Assembly (NCBI GenBank): GCA_026692845.1
Contig: JAPLNM010000098.1
Span: 25,986 to 89,985 of the forward strand
Source of the DNA: Planctomycetota bacterium
GTDB lineage: Bacteria > Planctomycetota > Planctomycetia > Pirellulales > Pirellulaceae
Direction: 5' to 3'
DNA length: 64,000 nucleotides
The first letter of the stretch is position 1. Every line of letters starts with the position of its first letter. Under the pieces are notes generated by a model that was given only the letters and a program-made list of their open reading frames with translations, was not told the DNA's origin and searched no databases. Made by a program: the position numbers and the translations under genes. Of this stretch, positions 17,105 through 26,619 are shown piece by piece.

Positions 17105-18232
17105 ATGGCAATGCCGACGAGTCGAGAGAGTTTCCAGGGTGGAGTATTCCATGCATCGATTCCTGGGGGTCGATCCGGGGCGACCCTATCGATCGCGCGA
17201 GGAGAGTTGATCGCCGATACGATCGGCGAGCCGAGCATGCGATTTAGCATTCCGCTGAATCAGTGCCAGATCGATCTGGGGGGGGCTTCGGGTCGCATGG
17301 TTTTCTGTCGGACCAAGGACGGCAGTTTGACGATCTTTTGTGAGGAGAGGAATTTCGCCAAGGAGCTGGACTTTCAGTCCGGTGGCGCGCTGGCCGCTCC
17401 GTTGAAACAGCTCAAGAAGGGGCTTGCGGCCGATGCGAATCGATTTCGGTTTTGGCTGGCCATCAGCGCACTGGCTTGCGCGCTGCTTTTATTTGTTGGT
17501 TACTTTGGAGTGCTTTGGACCGCCAAGACCGCCATACGAGCCTTGCCCGTCTCGGTCGATGAGAAGATCGGCTCGATGGCGTTCAGTGGGATGGAGATGG
17601 GACGCAAGCTCGATGCGAACCATCCGGCTAGTCGATTGGTCCAAGAGATTGTCGACAAGCTTAAACCTCATGCGGCGATCCCTGATTTAAAGTTCAAGGT
17701 CACGGTTGTCGAGGACGCGGACATCAATGCCTTTGCGTTGCCCGGTGGGCAGATTGTGGTATTTACGGGTTTGATCAAGGAGGCCAAATCGGCCGAGCAG
17801 ATCGCGGGGGTTTTAGCGCACGAGATGTCCCATGCGACGCTGCGCCATGGGATTGAACGCGTCAGCCAATCTCTGGGGATCGTCGCGGCGATTCAAATCA
17901 TGGTCGGCGATGTCGGCGGGCTCGTGGCACTCGGAGCGCAAGTCGCACAGACATCGATCTTGACAAGCTACAGCCGAGCTTCGGAAACCGAAGCGGATTT
18001 GGAAGGAGCGCGCATGTTGAATGCGGCCAAGATCGATCCGAAGGCGATGGCGGACTTTTTCGAAATGCTCAAGGAAAAGATGGGCGATTTGCCCGATGCG
18101 ATGGCTTGGATCAGCACCCATCCTCAGCACGAAACCCGGGTCCAAAATATTCAAAATCACGAAAAAAAGCTTCCTGTAATCCAGTATGAACCCTTGCTGC
18201 TGGACCTCAAGGCCGCTCAAGACGCGTTATAA
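17105..18232 (+). CDS. M48-family membrane metalloprotease
   Basis: 375 residues from ATG 17105; an ATG at 16994 in the same frame lies inside the putative promoter and is rejected. One membrane segment (about residues 116-137, 'FWLAISALACALLLFVGYFGVLW') follows a cytosolic-looking domain of about 110 residues. The peptidase domain has 'AFALPGGQIVVFTGLI', the zinc motif HEMSH in 'VLAHEMSHATLRHG' and the third ligand Glu in 'SRASETEADLEGARML'. Such proteases (HtpX, BepA, Oma1 relatives) act in envelope protein quality control. Three AIM24 genes follow on the same strand about 100 bases downstream. Confidence 0.87.
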   Translation: MAMPTSRESFQGGVFHASIPGGRSGATLSIARGELIADTIGEPSMRFSIPLNQCQIDLGGASGRMVFCRTKDGSLTIFCEERNFAKELDFQSGGALAAPLKQLKKGLAADANRFRFWLAISALACALLLFVGYFGVLWTAKTAIRALPVSVDEKIGSMAFSGMEMGRKLDANHPASRLVQEIVDKLKPHAAIPDLKFKVTVVEDADINAFALPGGQIVVFTGLIKEAKSAEQIAGVLAHEMSHATLRHGIERVSQSLGIVAAIQIMVGDVGGLVALGAQVAQTSILTSYSRASETEADLEGARMLNAAKIDPKAMADFFEMLKEKMGDLPDAMAWISTHPQHETRVQNIQNHEKKLPVIQYEPLLLDLKAAQDAL

Positions 18233-18335
18233 TTTCGATGAAATTCCGCTCAGGCCTCTTAGGATTATGCCGAAGTGGAATTAGCCACCGAGAAACCCGA
18301 AAATCAAAACTCAGAACATCGTCGCGAGGCATGTG

Positions 18336-18992
18336 ATGCAAGTGGATATACGAAATCGCCCGTCGTTCGCGAACTTGCGGGTCCAATTCCAGCCCGGGGA
18401 TCGGATCATTGCTGAGGCAGGTGCGATGGCCACGATGAGTTCGAACATCGAGATGAAGACGCGATTCAACGGTGGATTCTTTGGTGGGATCGCCCGCCGC
18501 TTCCTGGGCAATGAATCGATTTTCGTCAATGAGTTTTCCGCCAGCAGCCCGGGCGAGTTGGTCCTGACGCAGCCGTTCCCGGGCGACATGATCTGCACGG
18601 AACTGAAAGGCAATACGTTGTTCTTGCAGCCCGGAGCATTCATCGCCTGCGAACCGGGCGTACGGATGTCTTTGGGTTTGGCAGGGCTTCGGAGTTGGAT
18701 CGCGGGCGAAGGGCTATTTCGATTGAAGCTCTCGGGCAATGGCCGACTGTGGTTCGGTGCCTATGGGGCGATCTTTGATCGAGAGATCACAGGCGAGCAC
18801 ATCGTCGATTCGGGTCACTTGGTGGCTTATGAACCGACGATCTCGATCAACGTCGCGATGGCCGGCGGGATCTTCACGAGTTTCTTCAGCGGCGAAGGAT
18901 TGGTCACGCGCGTTCGTGGCCAAGGCAAGATCTACATGCAGTCACGCTCATTCGATGGCCTGGCAGCTTGGACCAACTCCCATTTGATGTAG
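18336..18992 (+). CDS. AIM24 / TIGR00266 family protein, paralogue 1
   Basis: 218 residues from ATG 18336 (a GTG lies one codon upstream); GAGG is six bases before. AIM24 proteins form a beta-rich fold of unknown function; the yeast member is mitochondrial. Family motifs seen: 'FQPGDRIIAEAGAMATMSSNI' (residues 16-36), 'GNTLFLQPGAFIACEPGV', 'GEGLFRLKLSGNGRLWFGAYG', 'HIVDSGHLVAYEPTISINV' and 'FFSGEGLVTRVRGQGKIYMQSR'. No signal peptide. First of three adjacent paralogues (gaps of 20 and 12 bases), probably one operon whose products may associate with each other. Confidence 0.87.
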   Translation: MQVDIRNRPSFANLRVQFQPGDRIIAEAGAMATMSSNIEMKTRFNGGFFGGIARRFLGNESIFVNEFSASSPGELVLTQPFPGDMICTELKGNTLFLQPGAFIACEPGVRMSLGLAGLRSWIAGEGLFRLKLSGNGRLWFGAYGAIFDREITGEHIVDSGHLVAYEPTISINVAMAGGIFTSFFSGEGLVTRVRGQGKIYMQSRSFDGLAAWTNSHLM

Positions 18993-19012
18993 ACCATTTC
19001 AACACGGATTGA

Positions 19013-19714
19013 ATGACGGATTGCATCATCATGCGACACCAAATGCTATGCCAGCCCGCAGCGACCGCTTTAAGGTTCGAGCTTGAACAAGGCGAATCGA
19101 TCACATGCGAGGTCGGTGCGATGATCGCCATGACCACCGGCTTGACCGTCGAGACGACCTCCAAGAGCCGCGGTGGTAGCGGCGGGATCATCAAGGGTCT
19201 CAAGCGGATGTTCTCGGGTGAAAGCTTTTTCCTCAACCACTTCACCGCCCAGCGACCCGACCAATCGCTCTTGATCGGCCCGACCCTTTTGGGCGATTGT
19301 GTCCATCACAGCATGCGGGGCGGGACGATGATTGTCCAAGGATCGAGTTGGTTGGCATCGACGCCTGGGATCGAAATCGATACGGCATGGCAAGGCTTCT
19401 CATCGGCTTTGTTCAGCGGTAAGTCGACGTTTTGGGTCAAGTGCTCAGGGGGTGGAGAGTTGTACTTGAGCAGTTACGGTGCGATCCATAGCATCGAGGT
19501 CGACGGTGACTACACCATCGACACCGGACACATCGTCGCTTTTGAAGACACGTTGGAATTCAACATCGGCAAAGCCAGCCGCAGCTTGATCGGCAGTTTT
19601 TTAGGAGGCGAAGGCCTCGTGTGCAAATTCCACGGCCAAGGCAAGCTTTACTACCAAAGCCATACGTTGCCATCGTTAGGCGCTTTGTTGGGCCCGAAAC
19701 TCAAAGCCAAATAG
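19013..19714 (+). CDS. AIM24 / TIGR00266 family protein, paralogue 2
   Basis: 233 residues with the same motif order as its neighbours: 'ELEQGESITCEVGAMIAMTTGL', 'GELYLSSYGAIHSIEVDGDYTIDTGHIVAFED', 'LGGEGLVCKFHGQGKLYYQSH'. It is slightly closer to paralogue 3 than to paralogue 1 in the C-terminal motifs ('VAFEDTLEFNI' against 'VAFEDTLQYSV'). ATG 19013 is used; ATG 19031 (MRHQML) is a possible internal start. Function unknown. Confidence 0.86.
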   Translation: MTDCIIMRHQMLCQPAATALRFELEQGESITCEVGAMIAMTTGLTVETTSKSRGGSGGIIKGLKRMFSGESFFLNHFTAQRPDQSLLIGPTLLGDCVHHSMRGGTMIVQGSSWLASTPGIEIDTAWQGFSSALFSGKSTFWVKCSGGGELYLSSYGAIHSIEVDGDYTIDTGHIVAFEDTLEFNIGKASRSLIGSFLGGEGLVCKFHGQGKLYYQSHTLPSLGALLGPKLKAK

Positions 19715-19726
19715 GAAATCCCTCGC

Positions 19727-20422
19727 ATGACATCGAACCTTCAGCACGAAATCCAAATGAGGCCTGATTTTTCCATGCTCAAGGTCTCCTTGGAGCAGGG
19801 CCAAAAGGTGCATGCCGAGCCATCGGCGATGGCGGCCATGACCCCAAATATGAAACTCAAAGCGGGCTTAAAGGGGGGAGCCCTCAAGTCGCTCGGGCGT
19901 CTGATGGGTGGCGAGAGCATGATCGTCAACACATTCACCGCTGAGAACGGGCCAGGCGAAATCCTCTTCGCACCAGGTCACTTAGGAGATACCCAACACT
20001 ACCGACTCACCGGCGGGACGCTCTACCTGCAACGTGGGGCTTACATGGCCAATAGCGATGGGGTCGAGATCAGTGGCAAATGGCAAGGAGCCAAAGGTTT
20101 TTTTAGCGGCGAAGGTTTGGTGCTGCTCAAAGCCAGTGGGGTCGGAGATGTTTTTTTCAACTCCTATGGTGCGATTTTAGAAGTCGATGTGACGGATGAC
20201 TATCTTGTCGATACAGGATACATCGTCGCGTTCGAAGATACGCTTCAATACAGCGTATCGGTCTTACCCGGACTCCGCGGGGGCGGATTTAAGCGGTTGT
20301 TCTTCAGCGGCGAAGGATTGGTCTGCCGGTTTGCAGGTCAGGGTAAAGTTTGGGTACAAACCCGATACGTGGTTCCTTATCTATCCTGGATTGATCGATT
20401 CCGTCCGACAAGCAGCAAGTAA
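19727..20422 (+). CDS. AIM24 / TIGR00266 family protein, paralogue 3
   Basis: 231 residues. A good purine-rich site (AGGAAA, overlapping the previous stop codon) precedes ATG 19727. Motifs: 'SLEQGQKVHAEPSAMAAMTPNM', 'GTLYLQRGAYMANSDGVEI', 'FFNSYGAILEVDVTDDYLVDTGYIVAFEDTLQ', 'FFSGEGLVCRFAGQGKVWVQTR'. The glycine before the Ala-Met in the N-terminal motif (AGAM/VGAM in the others) is a serine here (PSAM). Last gene of the triplet; about 210 bases separate it from the next large gene on the same strand. Confidence 0.86.
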   Translation: MTSNLQHEIQMRPDFSMLKVSLEQGQKVHAEPSAMAAMTPNMKLKAGLKGGALKSLGRLMGGESMIVNTFTAENGPGEILFAPGHLGDTQHYRLTGGTLYLQRGAYMANSDGVEISGKWQGAKGFFSGEGLVLLKASGVGDVFFNSYGAILEVDVTDDYLVDTGYIVAFEDTLQYSVSVLPGLRGGGFKRLFFSGEGLVCRFAGQGKVWVQTRYVVPYLSWIDRFRPTSSK

Positions 20423-20635
20423 ATCGACCACCGGCTCGCTTCGGCTGTTTGATAACAACGAAGCAGCCTCACGCGCCGATCGATTGGGGACAATCGATCT
20501 ACCATCACGCGCAGCCGAGGCGGCTTCAGGTTTTCGTACGTCCAGAAACCACCCAATTCGTGCATTGGCCTCTCGGATCGATTATCATAGAACCTCCCTC
20601 CCCGGCCGTTTCCTGCCCACCACCCAGTGCAAATC

Positions 20636-23600
20636 ATGCGAGCTTGCGTCTCACCTGCCACAAAGCGAACGACACTCCCAGGCGTCCTACTGGCGATTGT
20701 CTTTCTCTTGGCCGCGTGCCCACAACACGCCCATGCGGTTGCGGAAGATCCAAGCCAAGACAAGCTCGAAAGCTCCTTCCCGACCTCGGTGCAAACGCTT
20801 GTCCAAAAACACTGCACCAAGTGCCACAACCCCCAACGGTCCGAAGCCGACGTCGACCTGACCCAATGGTCCAACTGGAACTTCGTCCAACGCGATACGC
20901 GAACCGTCCAACGGGTACTCGAACAGTTCCAGTCCCAACAGATGCCCCCCCCAGAGGAAGCCCAACCCGCAGAACAAGACCGCTTGGTCGCCGTCGGCTG
21001 GATGGAAGCTTGGTTGACCCTCCAAGCCCAACGCAACGCCGGCGACCCAGGACCCGTCCTATTGCGACGACTCAACAACGCCGAATACACCAACACCATC
21101 AAAGACCTTACCCATCTGCTGGATATTCAACCCGCAAAGGAATTCCCAGCCGATAGCGCCGCAGGCGAAGGCTTCTCCAACACCGGAGCCGCCCTGGTCA
21201 TGTCTCCCTCCTTGGTCCGCAAATACCTCGATGCGGCCAAGGCCGTATCCGAACATGTCGTCCTGCTGCCCCATGGAATCTCTTTTGCCGACGACCCCTC
21301 GCAATCCGATCGGACCAACGCGACCCTCGAACAAATCCGAAGCTTCTACGCTCCGTTTACCGACCAATCCGACGGTTCAAAAGTCAACCTCCAAGGCATC
21401 GTCTTCGAAACCAACCAAGGGGGTCGGCTACCCGTCGAGAAGTATCTCGTCGCTACGCTGAAAATTCGCGATACTTTAAACTCCAAACCAACGGCCGGAC
21501 CCGAGGAACTTTCGCAATTCATCGAATCGATCGCTCAGTCCGAAGGACTAAACTCCAAGTACCTCAAAACCCTTTGGAACCAATTCCATCAGCCCGACGC
21601 CCAAGGCTTACTGGCTGCCCTTCAAAAACGCTGGCAATCCACCCGGCTCGAATCGCCCGATCCTCTGATTGCTGAAGTCCTCTCCTGGCAAAAGGCACTT
21701 TGGAAATTCGCAAGCGTCGGACATATCGGAAAACGAGATGGCCCAAAAGCGTGGCAAGAACCGGTCAATCCGATCCGCAACCAACAAGAACTTCGACTGG
21801 CCATCCCCAAAGAGGTCCAAGACGGCCCGAATCAAGACCTGAGCTTGTATCTGCAAATCTCCGATGCCGGGGACGGCAACGATCAAGATGCGGTCGTGAT
21901 CTCGAACCCAAGACTCGTTGCAGCCGGACGTCCCGACCTGCCCTTGAGCAACCTCGATGCCTTGGCCAAAACCCTCCGATCCCAACAAGACTCCTGGGTT
22001 GAACAAACCCAAGCGATCCTCTCGGCCCTCGATGGCTGGCTCGAAGACCCACGCGGTCGGACCATCGACGAACTCGTACCCAATTCCGAAATCCCACCGG
22101 CTCTGATACGGGCCTGGGCCAGCACCCTGGGTCTCTCGGAGTTCGCCAGCACCGACGCGCCACCCAATGCTCAAGCGCCCAATGCTCAGGCTTCCAACGG
22201 CCAGATAGCCAATCGCCGACTGCTCGTGAATCCTTCCGAAGGCACCGGCGGCCACGCATTCATCACCGGTTGGGTCGCTGAGGACGCGCTGAGCATCCTC
22301 GCAAACTCCTCGGACCAGCACGTCCGTATCCCCGGAAACATGCGCCCCAAAAGCATCGCCGTGCACCCATCTCCGTCGCGATCGATTTGCACGGCTTGGA
22401 AATCCCCCTCAGCCATGCGGATCGACTGCCAAGCGACCGTGCGGCACGCGCACACCGAATGCGGCAACGGAATCGCTTGGCGTTTGGAGCTCCGACGCGG
22501 CTCGCTGCACCAAGTCCTCTCGTCGGGCTTTTCCAACGGCGCAAACGATGTTCCGATCGGCCCACACACTTCGCTTCGTATCCGACCCAACGACCAGATC
22601 GTGCTGGTGATCGAGCCCCGCGATGCAAACCACTCCTGCGACCTGACCCAAATCGACCTGATGGTCACCTCACTTCAAAACGAAAGCTCCCCGAGTGAGT
22701 CTTGGGACCTCGCCCAAGAGCTTCATCCCAACCTCCTTGCAGGCAACCCGCACGCCGATTCCCGAGGCCGAGCAGGAGTTTGGGAGTTCTTCACCGAACC
22801 GACCCTCGGTGCCAAACAGACCAACCAAAGTGGCCTGATCCCACCCGGGAGCCTGCTGGCAAAATGGTTCAACGAACCCGAGGCATCGAAACGCCAAACG
22901 ATCGTAGAAGATCTTCAAAAACGATTGATCCAGGCTAGCCGAGCCGCAAGCGGAGCATCGAAGGATGCAGCCAACGCGCCAACCAATGAGCAAGCCAACA
23001 GCGATCCAGATGCGGTCCTCGTGCGACGGCTTTTATCCGCCTCGGGTCCATTCTTCCTAGCGGCGATCGAATCGACTCCGATTCTCCCCTCGATTACCCC
23101 CTCGAAGATCCCATCGGAAACCCTGGGCTATGGCTGGCCTGCTTCGATGTTCGGTACCGAGGTCGCAGGAGTCAAGCTCGGCCCCAACGAGGCTTTGATC
23201 CAGGGCCCGAAGATTCTTGAAATCCGACTCCCAGCGGGGATCGCCGCCGGCACCGAATTGGTCGCCTCAGCTTCCTTGCATCCGACGGCCGGTAAGAACG
23301 GGAGCGTTCAACTGAGCCTGAGCGATCGAAAACCCGAACCAGGCACTGCACCGATCCCCGAGACGGCCGAGGTCTCGAAAGACCCGAATTGGACCAACGT
23401 CTCTCGCCAATGGATGGTCTCCTCGCCGGTTCTAGTCTCTGCCAGCGGCGAGGCTCAAGCCCGAACGCTGGAGTCCTTTGAACGGTTCCGTGACCTTTTC
23501 CCCATCGCCCTGTGCTACAACAAAATCGTCCCGGTCGACGAAGTCGTCACCTTGACCCTGTTCTATCGCGAAGACGATCGGTTGAGAAAGCTGATGCTCG

Positions 23601-25078
23601 ACGAGCGACAGAGCGAAACCTTGGATAACCTCTGGGCGCAACTCCACTTCGTCAGCCAAGACGCCCTGAAGTCCGTCGATGCCTATGAACAACTTTGGCA
23701 GTTTGCGACCCAGGACGCCGACCCCAGCGCGTTCGAACCGTTGCGTGAACCCCTCCTGCGCAAAGCCGCCGAGTTCCGCCAAACGATGCTCGATGCGCAA
23801 GCCAAACACGTCGAATCGGTACTGGAGTTTGCGCAAAAAGCGTATCGACAACCACTGACCGACGAGCAGCGTCAAACGCTCTGGAACCTCTATAAGAATC
23901 TTCGCAACACCGAAATGCCTCACGAGGAGGCGATCAAGCTCCTCGTGGCCCGCGTTTTGGTTTCCCCAGAGTTTCTCTATCGCGTCGAACTGCCGAAGGA
24001 GGGAACCGATCAACCGACGAATATCTCCGATCTGGAGCTCGCCAACCGCTTGAGCTACTTCCTATGGTCCTCGATGCCCGACGAGCCGCTCATGGACTTG
24101 GCGCGTTCCCAAAAACTCTCGGAGCCCGAGACGCTCCGAGCCCAAGTCCGTCGGATGCTCAAGGACCCCAGAGCCCAGCGGATGGCCGTCGAATTCGGAA
24201 CCATGTGGCTTCATATCCGAGACCTCGATACGCTCGATGAAAAAAGCGAAAGTCACTTCCCTGAGTTCTCGCAGATTCGCGGCGATCTGTATCAAGAAGC
24301 CATCCTGCTCTTTACCGATGCGATCGCCAACGACCGCTCGGTATTGGACTTGCTCTCAGGTGACTATACCTTTGTCAACGGCCGACTGGCGCACTTCTAC
24401 GGAATACCCGACGTCGGACCCGCTGAGGCGAGCGAACCGTGGCAGCGAATCGAGGGTGTGCGCAAGTACGCTCGGGGCGGGATCTTGACGCTAGGTGCCA
24501 CGCTGGCCAAACAATCCGGTGCGTCCCGAACAAGTCCGATCTTGCGAGGAAACTGGTTGTGCGAAGTCGTCCTTGGGGAGAAACTACCCAAGCCGCCCAA
24601 GAACGTACCGGTGCTTGCTGAATTGCCCCCCGAAGGCTTAACCGAACGCCAACTGACCGAACGCCACAGCAGCGATCCGGCTTGTTCGAAATGCCATCAA
24701 CGGATCGATCCTTATGGGTTCGCGATGGAAAACTACGACGCGATCGGACGTTACCGAGTGCGCGATGCGGCAGGCAATCCGATCGATGCGTCGTCGCGGC
24801 TTCCTACCGGTGAACAAATCCGCAGCTTCGATGACTTGCGTTCGCACCTGGAGACCCATCGCAAGGAGGACTTTGTCCGGCAGTTCAACCGCAAGCTCCT
24901 GGGCTACGCCCTGGGCCGATCGGTGCAACTGTCCGACGAGCCGATCCTCAAAGAGATCCTCGATCAGCAGTCCCAAAATTCCTTTAGCATCCAGGAAACG
25001 ATCTGCCAGATCGTTTTGAGCAAACCATTTCGGCAAATCCGAGGAAAAGATTTCCGAGATCCGGCGATGGAGCAATAG
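20636..25078 (+). CDS. Exported cytochrome-like DUF1587/DUF1592/DUF1588/DUF1585 protein, unusually long
   Basis: 1480 residues from ATG 20636; the frame also has a GTG at 20627. Signal peptide at residues 1-35 with 'LLAIVFLLAACPQHAHA'. Order: PSCyt1-type haem motif CTKCH (near 61), DUF1587 ('LLRRLNNAEYTNTIKDLTHLL', about 140-160), a roughly 800-residue less conserved middle, DUF1595-like ('FAQKAYRQPLTDEQRQTLW', about 1070), DUF1592 ('LANRLSYFLWSSMPDEPLMDLA', about 1135), DUF1588 ('GGILTLGATLAKQSGASRTSPILRG' region, about 1285, and CSKCH near 1347) and DUF1585 at the end. It pairs with the DUF1552 gene 78 bases downstream, a standing planctomycete partnership. Usual members have 800-1000 residues; the extra length sits in the middle. 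Probably periplasmic; function unproven. Confidence 0.87.
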   Translation: MRACVSPATKRTTLPGVLLAIVFLLAACPQHAHAVAEDPSQDKLESSFPTSVQTLVQKHCTKCHNPQRSEADVDLTQWSNWNFVQRDTRTVQRVLEQFQSQQMPPPEEAQPAEQDRLVAVGWMEAWLTLQAQRNAGDPGPVLLRRLNNAEYTNTIKDLTHLLDIQPAKEFPADSAAGEGFSNTGAALVMSPSLVRKYLDAAKAVSEHVVLLPHGISFADDPSQSDRTNATLEQIRSFYAPFTDQSDGSKVNLQGIVFETNQGGRLPVEKYLVATLKIRDTLNSKPTAGPEELSQFIESIAQSEGLNSKYLKTLWNQFHQPDAQGLLAALQKRWQSTRLESPDPLIAEVLSWQKALWKFASVGHIGKRDGPKAWQEPVNPIRNQQELRLAIPKEVQDGPNQDLSLYLQISDAGDGNDQDAVVISNPRLVAAGRPDLPLSNLDALAKTLRSQQDSWVEQTQAILSALDGWLEDPRGRTIDELVPNSEIPPALIRAWASTLGLSEFASTDAPPNAQAPNAQASNGQIANRRLLVNPSEGTGGHAFITGWVAEDALSILANSSDQHVRIPGNMRPKSIAVHPSPSRSICTAWKSPSAMRIDCQATVRHAHTECGNGIAWRLELRRGSLHQVLSSGFSNGANDVPIGPHTSLRIRPNDQIVLVIEPRDANHSCDLTQIDLMVTSLQNESSPSESWDLAQELHPNLLAGNPHADSRGRAGVWEFFTEPTLGAKQTNQSGLIPPGSLLAKWFNEPEASKRQTIVEDLQKRLIQASRAASGASKDAANAPTNEQANSDPDAVLVRRLLSASGPFFLAAIESTPILPSITPSKIPSETLGYGWPASMFGTEVAGVKLGPNEALIQGPKILEIRLPAGIAAGTELVASASLHPTAGKNGSVQLSLSDRKPEPGTAPIPETAEVSKDPNWTNVSRQWMVSSPVLVSASGEAQARTLESFERFRDLFPIALCYNKIVPVDEVVTLTLFYREDDRLRKLMLDERQSETLDNLWAQLHFVSQDALKSVDAYEQLWQFATQDADPSAFEPLREPLLRKAAEFRQTMLDAQAKHVESVLEFAQKAYRQPLTDEQRQTLWNLYKNLRNTEMPHEEAIKLLVARVLVSPEFLYRVELPKEGTDQPTNISDLELANRLSYFLWSSMPDEPLMDLARSQKLSEPETLRAQVRRMLKDPRAQRMAVEFGTMWLHIRDLDTLDEKSESHFPEFSQIRGDLYQEAILLFTDAIANDRSVLDLLSGDYTFVNGRLAHFYGIPDVGPAEASEPWQRIEGVRKYARGGILTLGATLAKQSGASRTSPILRGNWLCEVVLGEKLPKPPKNVPVLAELPPEGLTERQLTERHSSDPACSKCHQRIDPYGFAMENYDAIGRYRVRDAAGNPIDASSRLPTGEQIRSFDDLRSHLETHRKEDFVRQFNRKLLGYALGRSVQLSDEPILKEILDQQSQNSFSIQETICQIVLSKPFRQIRGKDFRDPAMEQ

Positions 25079-25156
25079 TTTCCGCAATAGAGCATCGATA
25101 GACTGAACATCGGTTTCGCAAACTCCAATAAGCAAACGCGAAGATAGGTATCTGAA

Positions 25157-26554
25157 ATGAATTCCATGGCCAACTACGATGCGCACCGGCGCGATTCTAG
25201 AGCCCTGTCCAGGCGAGCTTGGCTTCACGGCGTCGGGGTGACCATGGCACTGCCTTGGATGGAGTCGATGTCCGTCTGGGGTCAGGAAACGCAAAACGGG
25301 CAACCCTCCTCGGAGGCCCCGGTCCGACTTGCGATCCTCTTTGCAGGCAACGGATTCCATGCAGGCCAATGGTGGGCCAAGGAAAACACCGCTGGCGAGA
25401 CCTCCAAGGATCCACCGTCGACGGATCAACCGACGGATCGGGCCAAGTCCAGCAAGCTCGAGCTCGGACGCGTCTTGGCTCCCTTGGAGGAGTTCAGCGA
25501 CTCGACCCTCTTTATCAAAGGGCTCTACAATGCCGAGGCGCTCAAAGGAAATATCCACAGCTCGCAGACAGGGAACTTGCTGTCCGGAGCACCGCTGAGC
25601 GCCGGCGGCGAGATCCGATCCGGGACTAGCATCGACCAGATGCTAGCCCAGAGTGTCGGACGGCAAACGAAGGTTCCGAGTTTGGTCTTGGGTTGTGAGA
25701 AGTCCAATCCATCGGTGCACAAGAACTATTCGATGATTTACTCGTCGCACATCTCGTGGTCGAGCCCTACGACGCCCACCCCGTTGGAGCTTTATCCCGC
25801 CTTGGCCTTTGATCGGCTCTTCAAGGACGAGAACCATCGAGGCGACCAGAGCGTGCTCGATTCGGTCCTGGAACACGCTGGCGACATCCGACGGCAGATC
25901 AGCAGCAGCGACCGGCAAAAATTCGATGAATACCTCGACTCGGTCCGAGACGTCGAGCAGCGGATCGCCAACGCCGGACAGCGTGGGGAGTTGCAGGGCT
26001 GGAAGCCGACGCTCGATAAACCCAACATCGATCGACCTGCCGACGGGATTCCCCAAGACATCTCCGAGCACATGCGTCTGATGTGCGATATCTTGGTTTT
26101 GGGCTTCCAAACCGACACCACCCGCATCACCACCTTGAAACTCAACAACGACCACTCTTCGTTGCGATTCCCGCATCTGGGGATCGACTACATGATCCAC
26201 CATTTGCTCTCGCACTCCGACACCGAGGACTGGTTGAAAGTCAATCAGTTCTTCACCGAACAAGTCGCTTATATCGCACGGCGATTGAGCAAGATCCAGG
26301 AAGGGGAACGCACCGCGTTGGACAACTCGATGATCATGCTCTGTTCGAGCATGATGAGTGGCAGCCACGACGCAACCCAGCTACCGGTGGTGATGGTTGG
26401 CAAGGGGGGTGGCAAGATCCAGACCGGCAAGGTGCTCGACTACCGCCAAAACTCCGATCGGCAAATGTGCCGACTGTATCTCTCGATGATGCAAAAGATG
26501 GGAATTCAAAAGCCAAGCTTCGGCGACGCGACCTCTGCGCTTCCTGAAGTCTGA
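25157..26554 (+). CDS. DUF1552 domain-containing exported protein
   Basis: 465 residues. It opens with 'SRRAWLHGVGVTMALPWMES' (residues 14-33), the degenerate twin-arginine-like start typical of DUF1552. Further motifs: 'RLAILFAGNGFHAGQWW', 'FIKGLYNAEALKGNIHSSQTGNLLSG', 'SIDQMLAQSVGRQTKVPSLVLG', 'DEYLDSVRDVEQRI', and 'HDATQLPVVMVGKGGGKIQTG' near the C-terminus. DUF1552 proteins almost always follow DUF1587/1592 cytochrome proteins, as here, and resemble the DUF1501 sulfatase-like fold; the reaction is unknown. Confidence 0.88.
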   Translation: MNSMANYDAHRRDSRALSRRAWLHGVGVTMALPWMESMSVWGQETQNGQPSSEAPVRLAILFAGNGFHAGQWWAKENTAGETSKDPPSTDQPTDRAKSSKLELGRVLAPLEEFSDSTLFIKGLYNAEALKGNIHSSQTGNLLSGAPLSAGGEIRSGTSIDQMLAQSVGRQTKVPSLVLGCEKSNPSVHKNYSMIYSSHISWSSPTTPTPLELYPALAFDRLFKDENHRGDQSVLDSVLEHAGDIRRQISSSDRQKFDEYLDSVRDVEQRIANAGQRGELQGWKPTLDKPNIDRPADGIPQDISEHMRLMCDILVLGFQTDTTRITTLKLNNDHSSLRFPHLGIDYMIHHLLSHSDTEDWLKVNQFFTEQVAYIARRLSKIQEGERTALDNSMIMLCSSMMSGSHDATQLPVVMVGKGGGKIQTGKVLDYRQNSDRQMCRLYLSMMQKMGIQKPSFGDATSALPEV

Positions 26555-26619
26555 TCGGCGCGACCCCCAAACGCTACATCGCGATCGATTCCTCTATTTG
26601 ATCCTAGAAAGACTACTCG

